Shown here piece after piece: positions 10,084 to 18,661 of a DNA stretch of 64,000 bases. A model generated the notes under the pieces. The model made no database searches, had not been told where the DNA came from, and was given only the letters and a program-made list of their open reading frames with translations. The position numbers were made by a program, and so were the translations under genes. The stretch comes from 2-01-FULL-41-14 sp046317875 (GTDB taxonomy: Bacteria > Pseudomonadota > Alphaproteobacteria > UBA7879 > UBA5542): positions 27,823-91,822 of the forward strand of contig JBKCVN010000022.1 in NCBI GenBank assembly GCA_046317875.1, given 5' to 3'. The first letter of the stretch is position 1, and the number at the start of each line of letters is the position of its first letter.

Positions 10084-10898
10084 GAAAATCAAATTTAAGC
10101 ATTATTCCATTAATTTTAGGGTATGTATTTTTATATACACCCATCATAATTCTAATCGCTTTCTCTTTTAATGCCTCAAAACAAATTACCGTTTGGACAG
10201 GTTTTTCATGGCGCTGGTATGTTCAATTATTTTCCAATCAAGAAATGCTAAAGGCCACATGGACCAGTTTAAAAATTGCTTTTATTTGCGCCAGTCTTTC
10301 CACGGTCTTAGGTACCATTTCGGCATTGGTGTTATCTAAATTTAAACACTTCAAAGGAAAGGGTTTGTTCCAAGGCCTGGTCACAGCCCCCTTGGTTATG
10401 CCAGAAATTATTATGGGATTGGGTTTTTTATTGTTGTTTTTCAACTTAGAATCTTTAATCGGATGGCCCAAAGCTGGGACAGTATCCACCATTACGCTGG
10501 CCCATACCACATTAGCTATTGCATATGTGTGCGCCATCATTCACACCCAATTATCCATATTTGATCAATCCCTGTTAGACGCTGCCATGGATCTGGGTGC
10601 ACGTCCGTTAAAGGTGTTTTTCAAAATTACACTACCTATTCTTGCTCCCTCTTTACTATCGGGATGGTTCTTATCTTTTGTGCTATCCATGGATGATTTG
10701 ATTGTTTCTAGCTTTGTGGGAGGACCCGATGCCACAACGTTGCCTATGATCATATATTCCAGCGTCAAATTTGGTATCTCGCCCCAAATTAATGCTTTGG
10801 CAACCCTGATTGTTTTGCTGATATTTTTATCCCTATCCATCGTTTATATTTTGCATCAACAGCAAAAAAAATCCCTAGACAGGACTTTTATTCGATAG
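10080..10898 (+). CDS. potC: spermidine/putrescine ABC transporter permease PotC
   Basis: Second permease subunit of the polyamine importer, pairing with PotB. 272 residues, six predicted membrane segments, with the EAA loop DAAMDLGARPLKVFFKITLPILAPSLLSG. Its start overlaps potB by four bases. Its 3' end overlaps the convergent MATE gene by 11 bases. I see no hairpin terminator between them. Confidence 0.92.
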   Translation: MRKSNLSIIPLILGYVFLYTPIIILIAFSFNASKQITVWTGFSWRWYVQLFSNQEMLKATWTSLKIAFICASLSTVLGTISALVLSKFKHFKGKGLFQGLVTAPLVMPEIIMGLGFLLLFFNLESLIGWPKAGTVSTITLAHTTLAIAYVCAIIHTQLSIFDQSLLDAAMDLGARPLKVFFKITLPILAPSLLSGWFLSFVLSMDDLIVSSFVGGPDATTLPMIIYSSVKFGISPQINALATLIVLLIFLSLSIVYILHQQQKKSLDRTFIR

Positions 10899-12237
10899 AC
10901 TTTGTTTTCCAAACATTACTGCGATATCGCCAACTAAAAATTGATATGCCCACCAAGGCATAAGGAATGCCCAATCCCCACAGTAAAACCGGCGAACCTT
11001 TTTGCATAATCACAAAATAATAAGTGGGGATAAAAGAACAAAAAATAATATTTAAAGCCGTTACTTTTAAGATAAATTTTGTGTCACCTGCGGATGTTAA
11101 AATCCCACACAGGACCCAATTCATCCCTTCCAACGCCAAATACCCCCATACAAAAAACAAGGACCATCGAATAGGCGTCATTAATGCAGAGGCAACCTGG
11201 GGATCATGCACAAAGGCAGGCACCAATTTATCTGAAAATAAAACTAAGGGGATAAAAACCAGGCTGATGGTAATAAGGTGCATTTTAAACCCAGATCTTA
11301 ATACTTTGGATACTTGGTCCCTTTGTTTGGCGCCAATCAAGTTAGAAGAAATGGCCATAACTGCCTTTTGAAGACCTTCCACCAAAAATAAGAACAGAAC
11401 AAAGAAGCTGGAGCTAATGGCGTTAACAGTAATATACGCAGGTCCTAGGGTCGCAACCGTATTAACTAAGATACTCCATGACAAAAATTCTATGCTATGG
11501 CTCAGTCCATTAGGCAATCCTACCTTAATACAGTCCATAAAAAGATTCTTATTGAAGCGAAAATGATGGGTATTATATTTTTTTCGGAAATCAGCTTTCA
11601 AGAAAATGCTAAATAAAATACCAAAGTTTAAAAGTTGAGCAATCACTGTACCAATTGCGGCGCCTTGAACGCCTAGCGAAGGAATGGGTCCCCATCCAAA
11701 AATAAGGATGGCCACCAAGCACGCATTTACAATATTCGATATAAGGGCCGAAAAAGTTAAAATCTTTACTTGGCCCCGGCCCGCATAAAATCCTGATAAG
11801 GCCCCAATCATAGGCATCAAATAGGCCGTTCCCATGATCAGTTGAAAATAAGGGCGACCCACTTCTCCATATTCAGCGGACAGATAATCAGCCCCCCAAT
11901 ACGCAATGGGAATATATAAAAACACAAGCCCCACACATAACCACAACATTTGCCATACGGGCTGACCCATTTCCTTATAACGGCCTGCTCCATTAAACTG
12001 GCCCACAAAGACCTCGGAAATACTCGTAATCGATAAGGGGGTAAATTGAAAAATGCCAATGGTTGCGCCCATCACTGATACGGCGTTCAAAGAGTCGACC
12101 GAATGCCAAGACAGCAATAAGCGGTCAATAAAAAACATAATGTTGCCCGACATAATAGAAATCATAAGAGGCCATGCCAAAGAAAAAACTTCTTTCACAC
12201 TGCCAGATTGATATTTGGTTAATTGTTCGGGATGCAT
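10888..12237 (-). CDS. MATE family efflux transporter
   Basis: Multidrug and toxic compound extrusion protein, a cation-coupled inner-membrane antiporter. 449 residues with about twelve hydrophobic segments in two six-helix repeats. The N-terminal half carries FSLAWPLMISIMSGNIMFFIDRLLLS and later QPVWQML, typical of the NorM/DinF group. Transcribed toward potC, with 11 bases of tail overlap, and divergent from rsmI across about 130 bases. The substrate cannot be read from sequence. Confidence 0.85.
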   Translation of the reverse strand: MHPEQLTKYQSGSVKEVFSLAWPLMISIMSGNIMFFIDRLLLSWHSVDSLNAVSVMGATIGIFQFTPLSITSISEVFVGQFNGAGRYKEMGQPVWQMLWLCVGLVFLYIPIAYWGADYLSAEYGEVGRPYFQLIMGTAYLMPMIGALSGFYAGRGQVKILTFSALISNIVNACLVAILIFGWGPIPSLGVQGAAIGTVIAQLLNFGILFSIFLKADFRKKYNTHHFRFNKNLFMDCIKVGLPNGLSHSIEFLSWSILVNTVATLGPAYITVNAISSSFFVLFLFLVEGLQKAVMAISSNLIGAKQRDQVSKVLRSGFKMHLITISLVFIPLVLFSDKLVPAFVHDPQVASALMTPIRWSLFFVWGYLALEGMNWVLCGILTSAGDTKFILKVTALNIIFCSFIPTYYFVIMQKGSPVLLWGLGIPYALVGISIFSWRYRSNVWKTKSIE

Positions 12238-12371
12238 ATTTAAATTTTCTAAATAGAAACACCAGGCTAGCTTGTTGGGATAAGTGCGTCAACTATAAAC
12301 GCATCAAATCATTGTGGTATCAGAAGGATTTTGATACTTTTCCAAAGAACCCTTAACCTATTGGTGTATTT

Positions 12372-13256
12372 TTGAGCGATATCAATTTAACCCTCCCCAA
12401 CCTTACATATCCTTACATTCAAAAAGGTACTCTATATATTGTCGCAACCCCTATTGGTAATTTGGGTGATATCACCTTACGTGCCTTGCACACCCTACAC
12501 AATGTAGATTTTATTTTTTGTGAAGACACAAGGGTCACAAATCGTCTCTTAACATTTTATGGTCTGAAAGCTTCTTTATTCATGTATCATGATCATAGTG
12601 ATGCCCACGATCGGGAACATATTCTAAAATGTCTACGAGATGGAAGTTCTGTGGCTCTGGTGTCGGATGCTGGCACCCCCCTTATTTCTGACCCGGGATA
12701 CAAAGTAGTGGTTGATTGCCATGAGCAGGGGTTTCCCCTGACTTTAATTCCGGGGCCCTGCGCCCTGATTAATGGCCTTGTTCTTTCAGGTCTTCCCACC
12801 GATCAATTTTATTTTGGGGGTTTTTTACCCCTTAAAATGAAAGATCGAGAGGAAAAATTATTACAGTTATTATCTATATCCGCCTCCCTCATATTCTATG
12901 AAACGGGACCCAAGCTTTTACGCACTCTCCAAGATTTTTTACCCTTTTTTAAAAATAGAAAATTAGTCATTGCCCGCGAGCTCACAAAAAAATTTGAAAC
13001 CATTCATCAGGGCACTGTTACCGAATTATGTGATTTTTATCATCAGGCAGGGCCGCCTAAAGGGGAATTGGTTTTGATTATGGAGGGACATTCAAAGTCT
13101 GACGTAGACTCGTTTGTCCTCGATCCTTTGGTTTGTAAAAATTTACTAGAAAAATATAGTTTAAAAGATACGGCCGAGATTTTATCTATTGTTTTAAGTC
13201 AGCCTAAAAACACTATTTATCAATCCCTTCTAAAATTTAAAAATGAAGCACGATAA
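12372..13256 (+). CDS. rsmI: 16S rRNA (cytidine-1402-2'-O)-methyltransferase
   Basis: SAM-dependent tetrapyrrole-methylase-fold enzyme that 2'-O-methylates C1402 in the 30S decoding centre. 294 residues. Diagnostic motifs: GTLYIVATPIGNLGDITLRAL, FCEDTR, LVSDAGTPLISDPG and GFLP. TTG start at 12372 with no convincing RBS; the conserved domain begins about 18 residues later, so the start is soft. It overlaps yraN by 14 bases, the usual rsmI-yraN pairing. Confidence 0.93.
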   Translation: MSDINLTLPNLTYPYIQKGTLYIVATPIGNLGDITLRALHTLHNVDFIFCEDTRVTNRLLTFYGLKASLFMYHDHSDAHDREHILKCLRDGSSVALVSDAGTPLISDPGYKVVVDCHEQGFPLTLIPGPCALINGLVLSGLPTDQFYFGGFLPLKMKDREEKLLQLLSISASLIFYETGPKLLRTLQDFLPFFKNRKLVIARELTKKFETIHQGTVTELCDFYHQAGPPKGELVLIMEGHSKSDVDSFVLDPLVCKNLLEKYSLKDTAEILSIVLSQPKNTIYQSLLKFKNEAR

Positions 13257-13611
13257 AAGTATCCAGGGAAAACGATCTTATCAAAGGGGTCTGTGGGCCG
13301 AAAGATTAGCAGCTTTCACCTTACAACTTAAAGGACATCGTATTTTAGAAAAACGCTACAAAACACCCGGCGGAGAAATCGACCTGATTACGGAAACTTT
13401 TGACCACCTTGTGTTTATAGAAGTCAAAGCCCGCTCTAGCTTATCGGACGCAGCCCATGCTTTAACTTCCCGGCAACAGAGTCGACTTCAAACCGCCGCT
13501 CTTTATTATCTTCAGAAAAACCCTTCGGCTAAAAAATGTCGATTTGATCTTTTGCTTGTCAAGCCCGGCTCCTTTCCGGTACATCTTAAAAACGTTCTAT
13601 GGAGTGAATAA
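13243..13611 (+). CDS. yraN: UPF0102 / YraN family protein
   Basis: Endonuclease-like fold protein of unknown role, usually next to rsmI. 122 residues. The family motifs are visible: RGLWAERLAAFTLQLKGHRILEKRYKTPGGEIDLI, then FIEVKARSS and the C-terminal RFDLL. The GEIDLI...EVKAR pattern resembles PD-(D/E)XK nucleases, but activity is not established for the family. It overlaps the end of rsmI. Confidence 0.9.
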   Translation: MKHDKSIQGKRSYQRGLWAERLAAFTLQLKGHRILEKRYKTPGGEIDLITETFDHLVFIEVKARSSLSDAAHALTSRQQSRLQTAALYYLQKNPSAKKCRFDLLLVKPGSFPVHLKNVLWSE

Positions 13612-13614
13612 AAC

Positions 13615-14364
13615 ATGAAATATACCTATCTCTTTTCTATAACCTTGGTAATGTTATTTCTAAAAGGATGTTCGCCTGTTTCCATGTTTTCCTCTGGCAT
13701 TGCCACACTAGACACCACCTCGCAAGAACGGGGATTGGGGGGGTATGTCACTGACCAAGAAATTAAAACACGGATTAATGTGATGTTTTTTGAGCACGAT
13801 CATGTTCTTCATCATAAAGTGGACGTGAATGTTTACGAAGGTCGTGTCCTGTTAACAGGACATGTCAAAGATAAAAAAATGCAAGAGGATGCCATTCGGT
13901 TGGCTTGGCAAGTTCCAGGAGTCAAGACAGTGATGAATGAAACCACCATCGAAGATGCACGCACTGTGATGGAATATGCCAAAGACAAATGGATATCTAC
14001 CAAGTTACATACCCTTTTGTTTTTAGAACAGCATGTGGGATCCCGGAATTATGAAATTATTGTGTCCCGGGGGATTGTCTACCTGACAGGGATTGCCAAA
14101 GACCAAAAAGAACTGGACACCGTCATCCATGTTGTGCGTACCACCAGCCATGTGAAAAAGGTCATCAGCTATGTACGCCTTATGGATACCCATGAGTTAA
14201 GACGTCGGAAAATTTTTAATGAACGCAAACATCCCTCACCCCTTGCGGATAAGCAAAATGAGCGTAAAAAAATGATCCGCTCCGATCCCCAAAATACTGT
14301 CCTCCCCCAAGCAGCCCCTTCAAGCAGCATGGATTCTAAAGCCAACCCCACAAGGATGGAATAA
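13615..14364 (+). CDS. BON-domain outer-membrane lipoprotein
   Basis: Predicted lipoprotein of 249 residues with a lipobox (LKGC, Cys near residue 19). It carries two BON-type repeats (about 45-110 and 120-185), marked by 'VNVYEGRVLLTGHVKDKKMQEDA' and 'EIIVSRGIVYLTGIAKDQ'. The architecture matches the OsmY/DolP type that binds phospholipid at the envelope. The C-terminal ~50 residues are polar and low in complexity. It starts four bases after yraN and its stop shares a base with the comM ATG. DolP-like envelope maintenance is the best guess. Confidence 0.8.
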   Translation: MKYTYLFSITLVMLFLKGCSPVSMFSSGIATLDTTSQERGLGGYVTDQEIKTRINVMFFEHDHVLHHKVDVNVYEGRVLLTGHVKDKKMQEDAIRLAWQVPGVKTVMNETTIEDARTVMEYAKDKWISTKLHTLLFLEQHVGSRNYEIIVSRGIVYLTGIAKDQKELDTVIHVVRTTSHVKKVISYVRLMDTHELRRRKIFNERKHPSPLADKQNERKKMIRSDPQNTVLPQAAPSSSMDSKANPTRME

Positions 14365-15854
14365 TGGTCGCTAAGGTTTGGACCGTCTCTTTCCACGGCA
14401 TCGAGGTTATTGATATCGAAGTCCAAGTCCAAATGACCAATGGGCTCCCTTCTTTTTCCATTGTGGGTCTGCCAGATAAGGCTGTGGCGGAGTCTCGCGA
14501 GCGAATTCGCAATGCTTTGCATGCCATGGGGTTGTCCCTTCCCGCCCAAAGAATTACCGTCAACCTTGCTCCTGCTAGTGTTCAAAAGGAGGGGTCCCAC
14601 TATGACCTACCTATTGCCCTGGGGATTTTGGCCGCGATGGGTGTGATTAAAAAAGAAGAACTCGTCAACTATACGGCTGTGGGGGAAGTTTCTTTGGATG
14701 GAACCCTATTAGCCGTACCCGGAATTTTGCCAGCAGCTTTTCAAAGTTATGTAAAGAACAGACGCTTTATTTGCCCCCATGTATGTGGCTCTGAAGCCGC
14801 CTGGATCACCCATTTGGATATTGTCCCCGCCCCATCCCTGCTATCCCTGGTTAATTTTTTCAAAGGCAACCAGGTCATTTCTCCACCCATGCCGAAAGTG
14901 GCAAAACCTTACCCCTCAACTTTAGATTTTACCGAGGTCCGGGGCCAGTACACGGCCCGGCGCGCATTCGAAATCGCCGCGGCGGGGGGGCATAACCTTC
15001 TCATGTCAGGTCCTCCGGGGGCAGGCAAGTCCATGCTGGCGAATCGTCTGCCTACCATTTTGCCAGACCTAGAACCTCCCGAAGCTCTCGAACTCAGCAT
15101 GATCTATAGTGTGGGTGGATTACTGCCTGAAGGACGTCTTTTGCAACAGCGCCCCTTCCGAGACCCCCATCATTCAGCCTCTCTTGCATCCTTGATCGGA
15201 GGGGGGCATAAAGCCAAACCAGGGGAAATTTCTTTGGCCCACAAAGGGGTTTTATTCTTAGACGAGCTGCCCGAATTTTCCCGCGGTGCCCTTGAATCTT
15301 TACGCCAACCTTTGGAATCGGGCAAAGCGGTGGTCTCTCGGGCGAATGCTCACATTACCTATCCCGCCGACATTCAATTAATCGCTGCCATGAATCCCTG
15401 CCCCTGTGGATACCTAGGGGATGTGGATCGATCATGTCGTAAAGTTCCCCTGTGTGGAGAAGATTACCAAAAGAAAATTTCCGGACCACTATTAGACCGT
15501 ATTGACCTTCATATTTCTTTGCCGGCGGTGCCCCCCCAAGATTTGGCTCATTTGAAAGCAGGCGAACCCAGTGAAGCTATTAAAACGCGTGTGATAGAAG
15601 CCCGCTATTTTCAGAAACAAAGAAATAAAAATATCCTGAATTCTCGAGTATCTTCTCAACACCTGGAAGAACTCTGCAACATCAGCCCTGAAAGCCAAGC
15701 GCTGTTGGTTAATGCGGCAGAAAAATTTAAACTGTCCGCCCGCAGTTATTATCGCATTTTAAAAGTGGCCCGTACCATTGCCGATCTTGCCCATGACGTC
15801 CAAATAGGACGACCCCATATGGCAGAAGCCTTATCTTATCGAACCCAGTTTTAA
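14364..15854 (+). CDS. comM: YifB/ComM family Mg-chelatase-like AAA+ ATPase
   Basis: Hexameric AAA+ helicase that promotes branch migration during natural transformation. 496 residues. An N-terminal Lon-like (S16-type) domain (residues ~1-170) precedes the AAA+ core with Walker A GPPGAGKSML and Walker B VLFLDELPEF. The C-terminal Mg-chelatase-like domain contains NPCPCGYLGD and the cysteine segment CRKVPLCG. The comF gene at 53416 is another transformation-linked gene in the window, although both families are also widespread in non-competent bacteria. Confidence 0.92.
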   Translation: MVAKVWTVSFHGIEVIDIEVQVQMTNGLPSFSIVGLPDKAVAESRERIRNALHAMGLSLPAQRITVNLAPASVQKEGSHYDLPIALGILAAMGVIKKEELVNYTAVGEVSLDGTLLAVPGILPAAFQSYVKNRRFICPHVCGSEAAWITHLDIVPAPSLLSLVNFFKGNQVISPPMPKVAKPYPSTLDFTEVRGQYTARRAFEIAAAGGHNLLMSGPPGAGKSMLANRLPTILPDLEPPEALELSMIYSVGGLLPEGRLLQQRPFRDPHHSASLASLIGGGHKAKPGEISLAHKGVLFLDELPEFSRGALESLRQPLESGKAVVSRANAHITYPADIQLIAAMNPCPCGYLGDVDRSCRKVPLCGEDYQKKISGPLLDRIDLHISLPAVPPQDLAHLKAGEPSEAIKTRVIEARYFQKQRNKNILNSRVSSQHLEELCNISPESQALLVNAAEKFKLSARSYYRILKVARTIADLAHDVQIGRPHMAEALSYRTQF

Positions 15855-15970
15855 ACCTGTCCTTTTCTCCTTTTTATTCTGCGTATTTTTAGATGTTTTT
15901 TTATTGTGTTTTCAACCGTTGTATTTCATCATTAATTGTTAACAGGATTCATTTAAAAACGGAGGCTATC

Positions 15971-17032
15971 ATGAAAACATCAAACAATTTAGTATTTGCA
16001 GGTTTATTTTCTGCCCTTTATTTATGTATGCCCACCAGTTATGGGGCTCTCCAGACTGATGAAACAGCATCTGCGCGGCCCCTTATACGTCTAGCCACAT
16101 CAGATGATCAAAAAACAAAGGGATGTTGGGCTGGGTTCAAAAAAGCTGCCACCAGTTGCTTGAAAACCACAAAAGCAGCGGCCCAGCAAGTTCTGCCCAT
16201 GTTAGAGTTTGCCTTACCCTTTATTCAGGATGAAGAGCTACGCAAAACAATGGAATTAGCCATACGCACAGCCCAAAAAGGAAGTAATCTTATTCAATTC
16301 AATGAAGATGGGTCTTTAAAATTGCCGGATGGGAACGAGCTTTCGAATACGGTCTTGCTGGTTTTCAGTGATAAGGTCACGCTATTTACCCCCGAATCCA
16401 AGATGTTTTTGCCTTTGATTATGTCCCTATTGCCTGAAACGGATTATAAAACCAAAATTCAATTAACGGGTTATATTGCAACAGTAGATGATGCATCCAC
16501 CCCTTACCTTCTGGGGTTTGAACCGGAAGGAGGCAAAGTTCAACTGATTAGCGAAGGAACGGCTTTCCCTGTAAAAGCCATGTCCCTATTTACCGACAAA
16601 ACACCTGTCACAACTCAAGAGAAATTAAAAACTTATTTTTCAGAATACCAAGAAGCCTCAAAATTACGGACGACCCAAGAAGCAAGTACCAAAAAACGAG
16701 CCCCAGGAAGCTTTTTAAAAAGCGATAGTTCCATATTAAGAGATTACAAAGATTTAATTTCAAAGAATCCTGCTTTTAAATTAGCTGATCTTGCAGAAGA
16801 TATTTTGAAGGGGGATTTTTCATTAGATAATGCGGCTAAGGCATTGGAAGGCGTTGCATTTACCCCCATCAAGCCAGAAAATGCAAGAGCCCCCCAAACA
16901 GAAACCATTTTCCCTGTGGGATTATCCGGTGACCTGAGCGTAACTGAAATAGAAGCAGTTCCCACTATGGAAACTGATCACCATGTTGAAACTTCTGTAT
17001 TAGAAGAAACGAACAATAGCTCTAACGCTTAA
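15971..17032 (+). CDS. secreted protein of unknown function
   Basis: I do not recognise this protein. It is about 353 residues from ATG 15971, chosen because GGAGG at 15961-15965 sits five bases upstream and a clear signal peptide follows (hydrophobic 7-25, ending near SYGA). The frame is open further upstream, but that part has no RBS. The mature part has a Cys pair (GCWAGFKKAATSCLK), a probable helical region, then a beta-rich middle ('VLLVFSDKVTLFTPESKMFL'). The tail is acidic and disordered. It is followed by a strong hairpin terminator. Periplasmic or exported location is inference. Confidence 0.6.
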   Translation: MKTSNNLVFAGLFSALYLCMPTSYGALQTDETASARPLIRLATSDDQKTKGCWAGFKKAATSCLKTTKAAAQQVLPMLEFALPFIQDEELRKTMELAIRTAQKGSNLIQFNEDGSLKLPDGNELSNTVLLVFSDKVTLFTPESKMFLPLIMSLLPETDYKTKIQLTGYIATVDDASTPYLLGFEPEGGKVQLISEGTAFPVKAMSLFTDKTPVTTQEKLKTYFSEYQEASKLRTTQEASTKKRAPGSFLKSDSSILRDYKDLISKNPAFKLADLAEDILKGDFSLDNAAKALEGVAFTPIKPENARAPQTETIFPVGLSGDLSVTEIEAVPTMETDHHVETSVLEETNNSSNA

Positions 17033-17048
17033 AAATCAAACACTCTTG

Positions 17049-17088
17049 ACGCCGATACGGTTTTCACCTACCGTATCGGTGTTTTTAT
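17049..17088 (+). terminator. rho-independent terminator after the 15971-17032 gene
   Basis: Stem 17049-17060 pairs with 17071-17082 (core CCGATACGG / CCGTATCGG) around a ten-base loop and runs into a T-rich tail. It ends nine bases before the tRNA. A TTGACG at 17046-17051 with a weak TACCGT 17 bases further on could be a tRNA promoter embedded in the hairpin; this is speculative. Confidence 0.8.
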
Positions 17089-17096
17089 TATTCCGG

Positions 17097-17170
17097 TGGG
17101 GGATAGTTTAGCGGTAGAACTCTCGACTCTGACTCGAGCAGCCAAGGTTCGAATCCTTGTCCCCCAGCCA
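17097..17170 (+). tRNA. tRNA-Gln (anticodon CTG)
   Basis: 74-base cloverleaf. The acceptor stem TGGGGGA (17097-17103) pairs with TCCCCCA (17160-17166). The D-arm contains AGCGGTAGA. The anticodon stem CTCGA/TCGAG encloses loop CTCTGAC, giving anticodon CTG (reads CAG). The T-arm is CAAGG-TTCGAAT-CCTTG. A discriminator G and an encoded CCA end at 17170. The U1-A72 pair is typical of bacterial tRNA-Gln. Confidence 0.95.
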
Positions 17171-17190
17171 TACAACCCCTGGAGGTTCAT

Positions 17191-17739
17191 TTGTCTACTT
17201 TAATTAAAAACTCAGCTAAAAACCCAGCCATCTCTTACGTTACCAAAGTATTATTAGGCAGTTTATTTATTGCCGCCAGTGCCCAAATTTCCATTCCTTT
17301 TTACCCCGTCCCCATGACGTTGCAGCCTTTAGCCGTTATGTTGGTGGGGCTTTTATGTACCCCGTCAATGGCAGCCTCTATTATGGTCGCTTATATTGCA
17401 GAAGCAGCTCTCGGTCTTCCCGTTCTGTCTAACTTTACAGGAGGGTTATCCCACTTATTAGGAACCCGCGGTGGGTATATTTTTGGTTTCTTGCCTTTGG
17501 CTTTCAGTATCTCTTTTTTCCGACAGATTTCAGATACGTTGATCCATAAAATTTTAGGCAGTGTATTAGGAAATTCTATTTTATATCTGATGGGGGTAAC
17601 GTGGTTGTCTCAGTTTATTGGGCTTGAAAAAGCTCTTCAATTTGGCTTATACCCCTTCTTGTGGGAAATCCCCCTTTATATTGCTTTTTCCATTATATCA
17701 GCCAACCTTTTAAGGCCTTATACAAAGGCCAAATTTTAG
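17191..17739 (+). CDS. bioY: biotin transporter BioY
   Basis: Substrate-binding membrane subunit (S component) of an ECF-type biotin importer. 182 residues, about six membrane segments. Family motifs include 'AQISIPFYPVPMTLQPLAVMLVGLL' near residues 30-55 and 'LGTRGGYIFGF'. TTG start at 17191 with GGAGG ten bases upstream (17181). No bioM/bioN ATPase or T subunit lies nearby, so it may work alone or with distant partners. Biotin dependence on the host is a reasonable inference. Confidence 0.88.
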   Translation: MSTLIKNSAKNPAISYVTKVLLGSLFIAASAQISIPFYPVPMTLQPLAVMLVGLLCTPSMAASIMVAYIAEAALGLPVLSNFTGGLSHLLGTRGGYIFGFLPLAFSISFFRQISDTLIHKILGSVLGNSILYLMGVTWLSQFIGLEKALQFGLYPFLWEIPLYIAFSIISANLLRPYTKAKF

Positions 17740-17773
17740 GATTCAAACGGCTGAAATACCCAACAAAAAACAG

Positions 17774-17808
17774 AAAAGCCAGGAAAGATTCCTGGCCTTT
17801 TCTTTTTT
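17774..17808 (+). terminator. terminator after bioY
   Basis: Perfect 8-bp stem GCCAGGAA / TTCCTGGC (17778-17785 and 17789-17796) with a three-base loop. An A-run precedes it and CTTTTCTTTTTT follows, so it could serve both bioY and the convergent gene ending at 17824. Confidence 0.85.
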
Positions 17809-17823
17809 CAATTCATTTTTTAT

Positions 17824-18477
17824 TTAAAAAATGTTTTTCAACGAAGCTCTTCTTTCAGGTGATTTCTCAGGTGAGGCCGTATTGGAAAATGGTTGAACCG
17901 TGGAGGAAGTCGGTGTGTAAAACTTCCCATTATTTTCTTTAGAAGAAGCTGTTATTTCAGGTTTCTTTTTACTAAGTATAATTCCAAACTCACTTACAAA
18001 TCCTGCTAACTCTTCAGAAAGACGGGGGCTTTCATTTGTCAAAATTAAATGAAATTTAACCGAGGTCTGTATATGGGCGTCTTTTAAAGATTGATGAATT
18101 TGATCTATGGTTGATCCTCTTATTATCCTATTCCAAAAAATATTTTCTCTTTCAATAGACTTTTCATTTTGGAAAGGGTTAGCACACCAGCTTACCAACT
18201 GGATTACTGCTTCTCCCGGTTGAAAGGCTTCTTTTAAAGAAAAAACCAACCGTTCTGTTTCTTGTGATTGTTTAATCCCCCGTGCATCTAATACCCATAA
18301 CACAGGAATGTATTTGCCTGATTTTCTTACGTCTTTATATTTATTAACATAGTTGGTCAGGTGTTCTATTGCTTTAGTAACTGTGGTTGATGGTTTCTTC
18401 AAAGGTTCTTTATATTCGCAAGAGGCAGCATGCAAGCTGCTAATAATACTGGTCCATAATAGGAGTTGTTTATACAT
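17824..18477 (-). CDS. secreted protein of unknown function
   Basis: I do not recognise this protein. It is 217 residues from ATG 18477, preferred over 18525 because GAAGG sits seven bases upstream and a signal peptide (MYKQLLLWTSIISSLHAASC) follows at once. The Cys at the end of that peptide could be a lipobox-like site (HAASC), so a lipoprotein is possible. The middle ('IPVLWVLDARGIKQ', later 'FHLILTNES') has alternating hydrophobic strands as in a Rossmann-like fold. The last ~50 residues are Ser/Pro/Lys-rich and probably disordered. It is convergent with bioY. Confidence 0.55.
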   Translation of the reverse strand: MYKQLLLWTSIISSLHAASCEYKEPLKKPSTTVTKAIEHLTNYVNKYKDVRKSGKYIPVLWVLDARGIKQSQETERLVFSLKEAFQPGEAVIQLVSWCANPFQNEKSIERENIFWNRIIRGSTIDQIHQSLKDAHIQTSVKFHLILTNESPRLSEELAGFVSEFGIILSKKKPEITASSKENNGKFYTPTSSTVQPFSNTASPEKSPERRASLKNIF

Positions 18478-18610
18478 GTTTATACCTTCATCTAAGTTAT
18501 TATTAAATTTGGAAGAATATTTCACAAAAACTTATTAAAATCAATAAATTTCAATTAATTATGCTTTATGCCTTATAAAAAAATCGACGATAAAATGATT
18601 TTTATCAACA

Positions 18611-18640
18611 AAAAGGCCACGATTTCTCGTGGCCTTTTTT
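18611..18640 (-). terminator. terminator of the groES-groEL operon
   Basis: Stem GGCCACGA (18615-18622) pairs with TCGTGGCC (18627-18634) around a four-base loop. On the minus strand it follows groEL and runs into TTTTTG. The plus side also has a T6 run, so it can act in both directions. Confidence 0.88.
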
Positions 18641-18661
18641 AGATAGAAGACAGAAGCTTCT

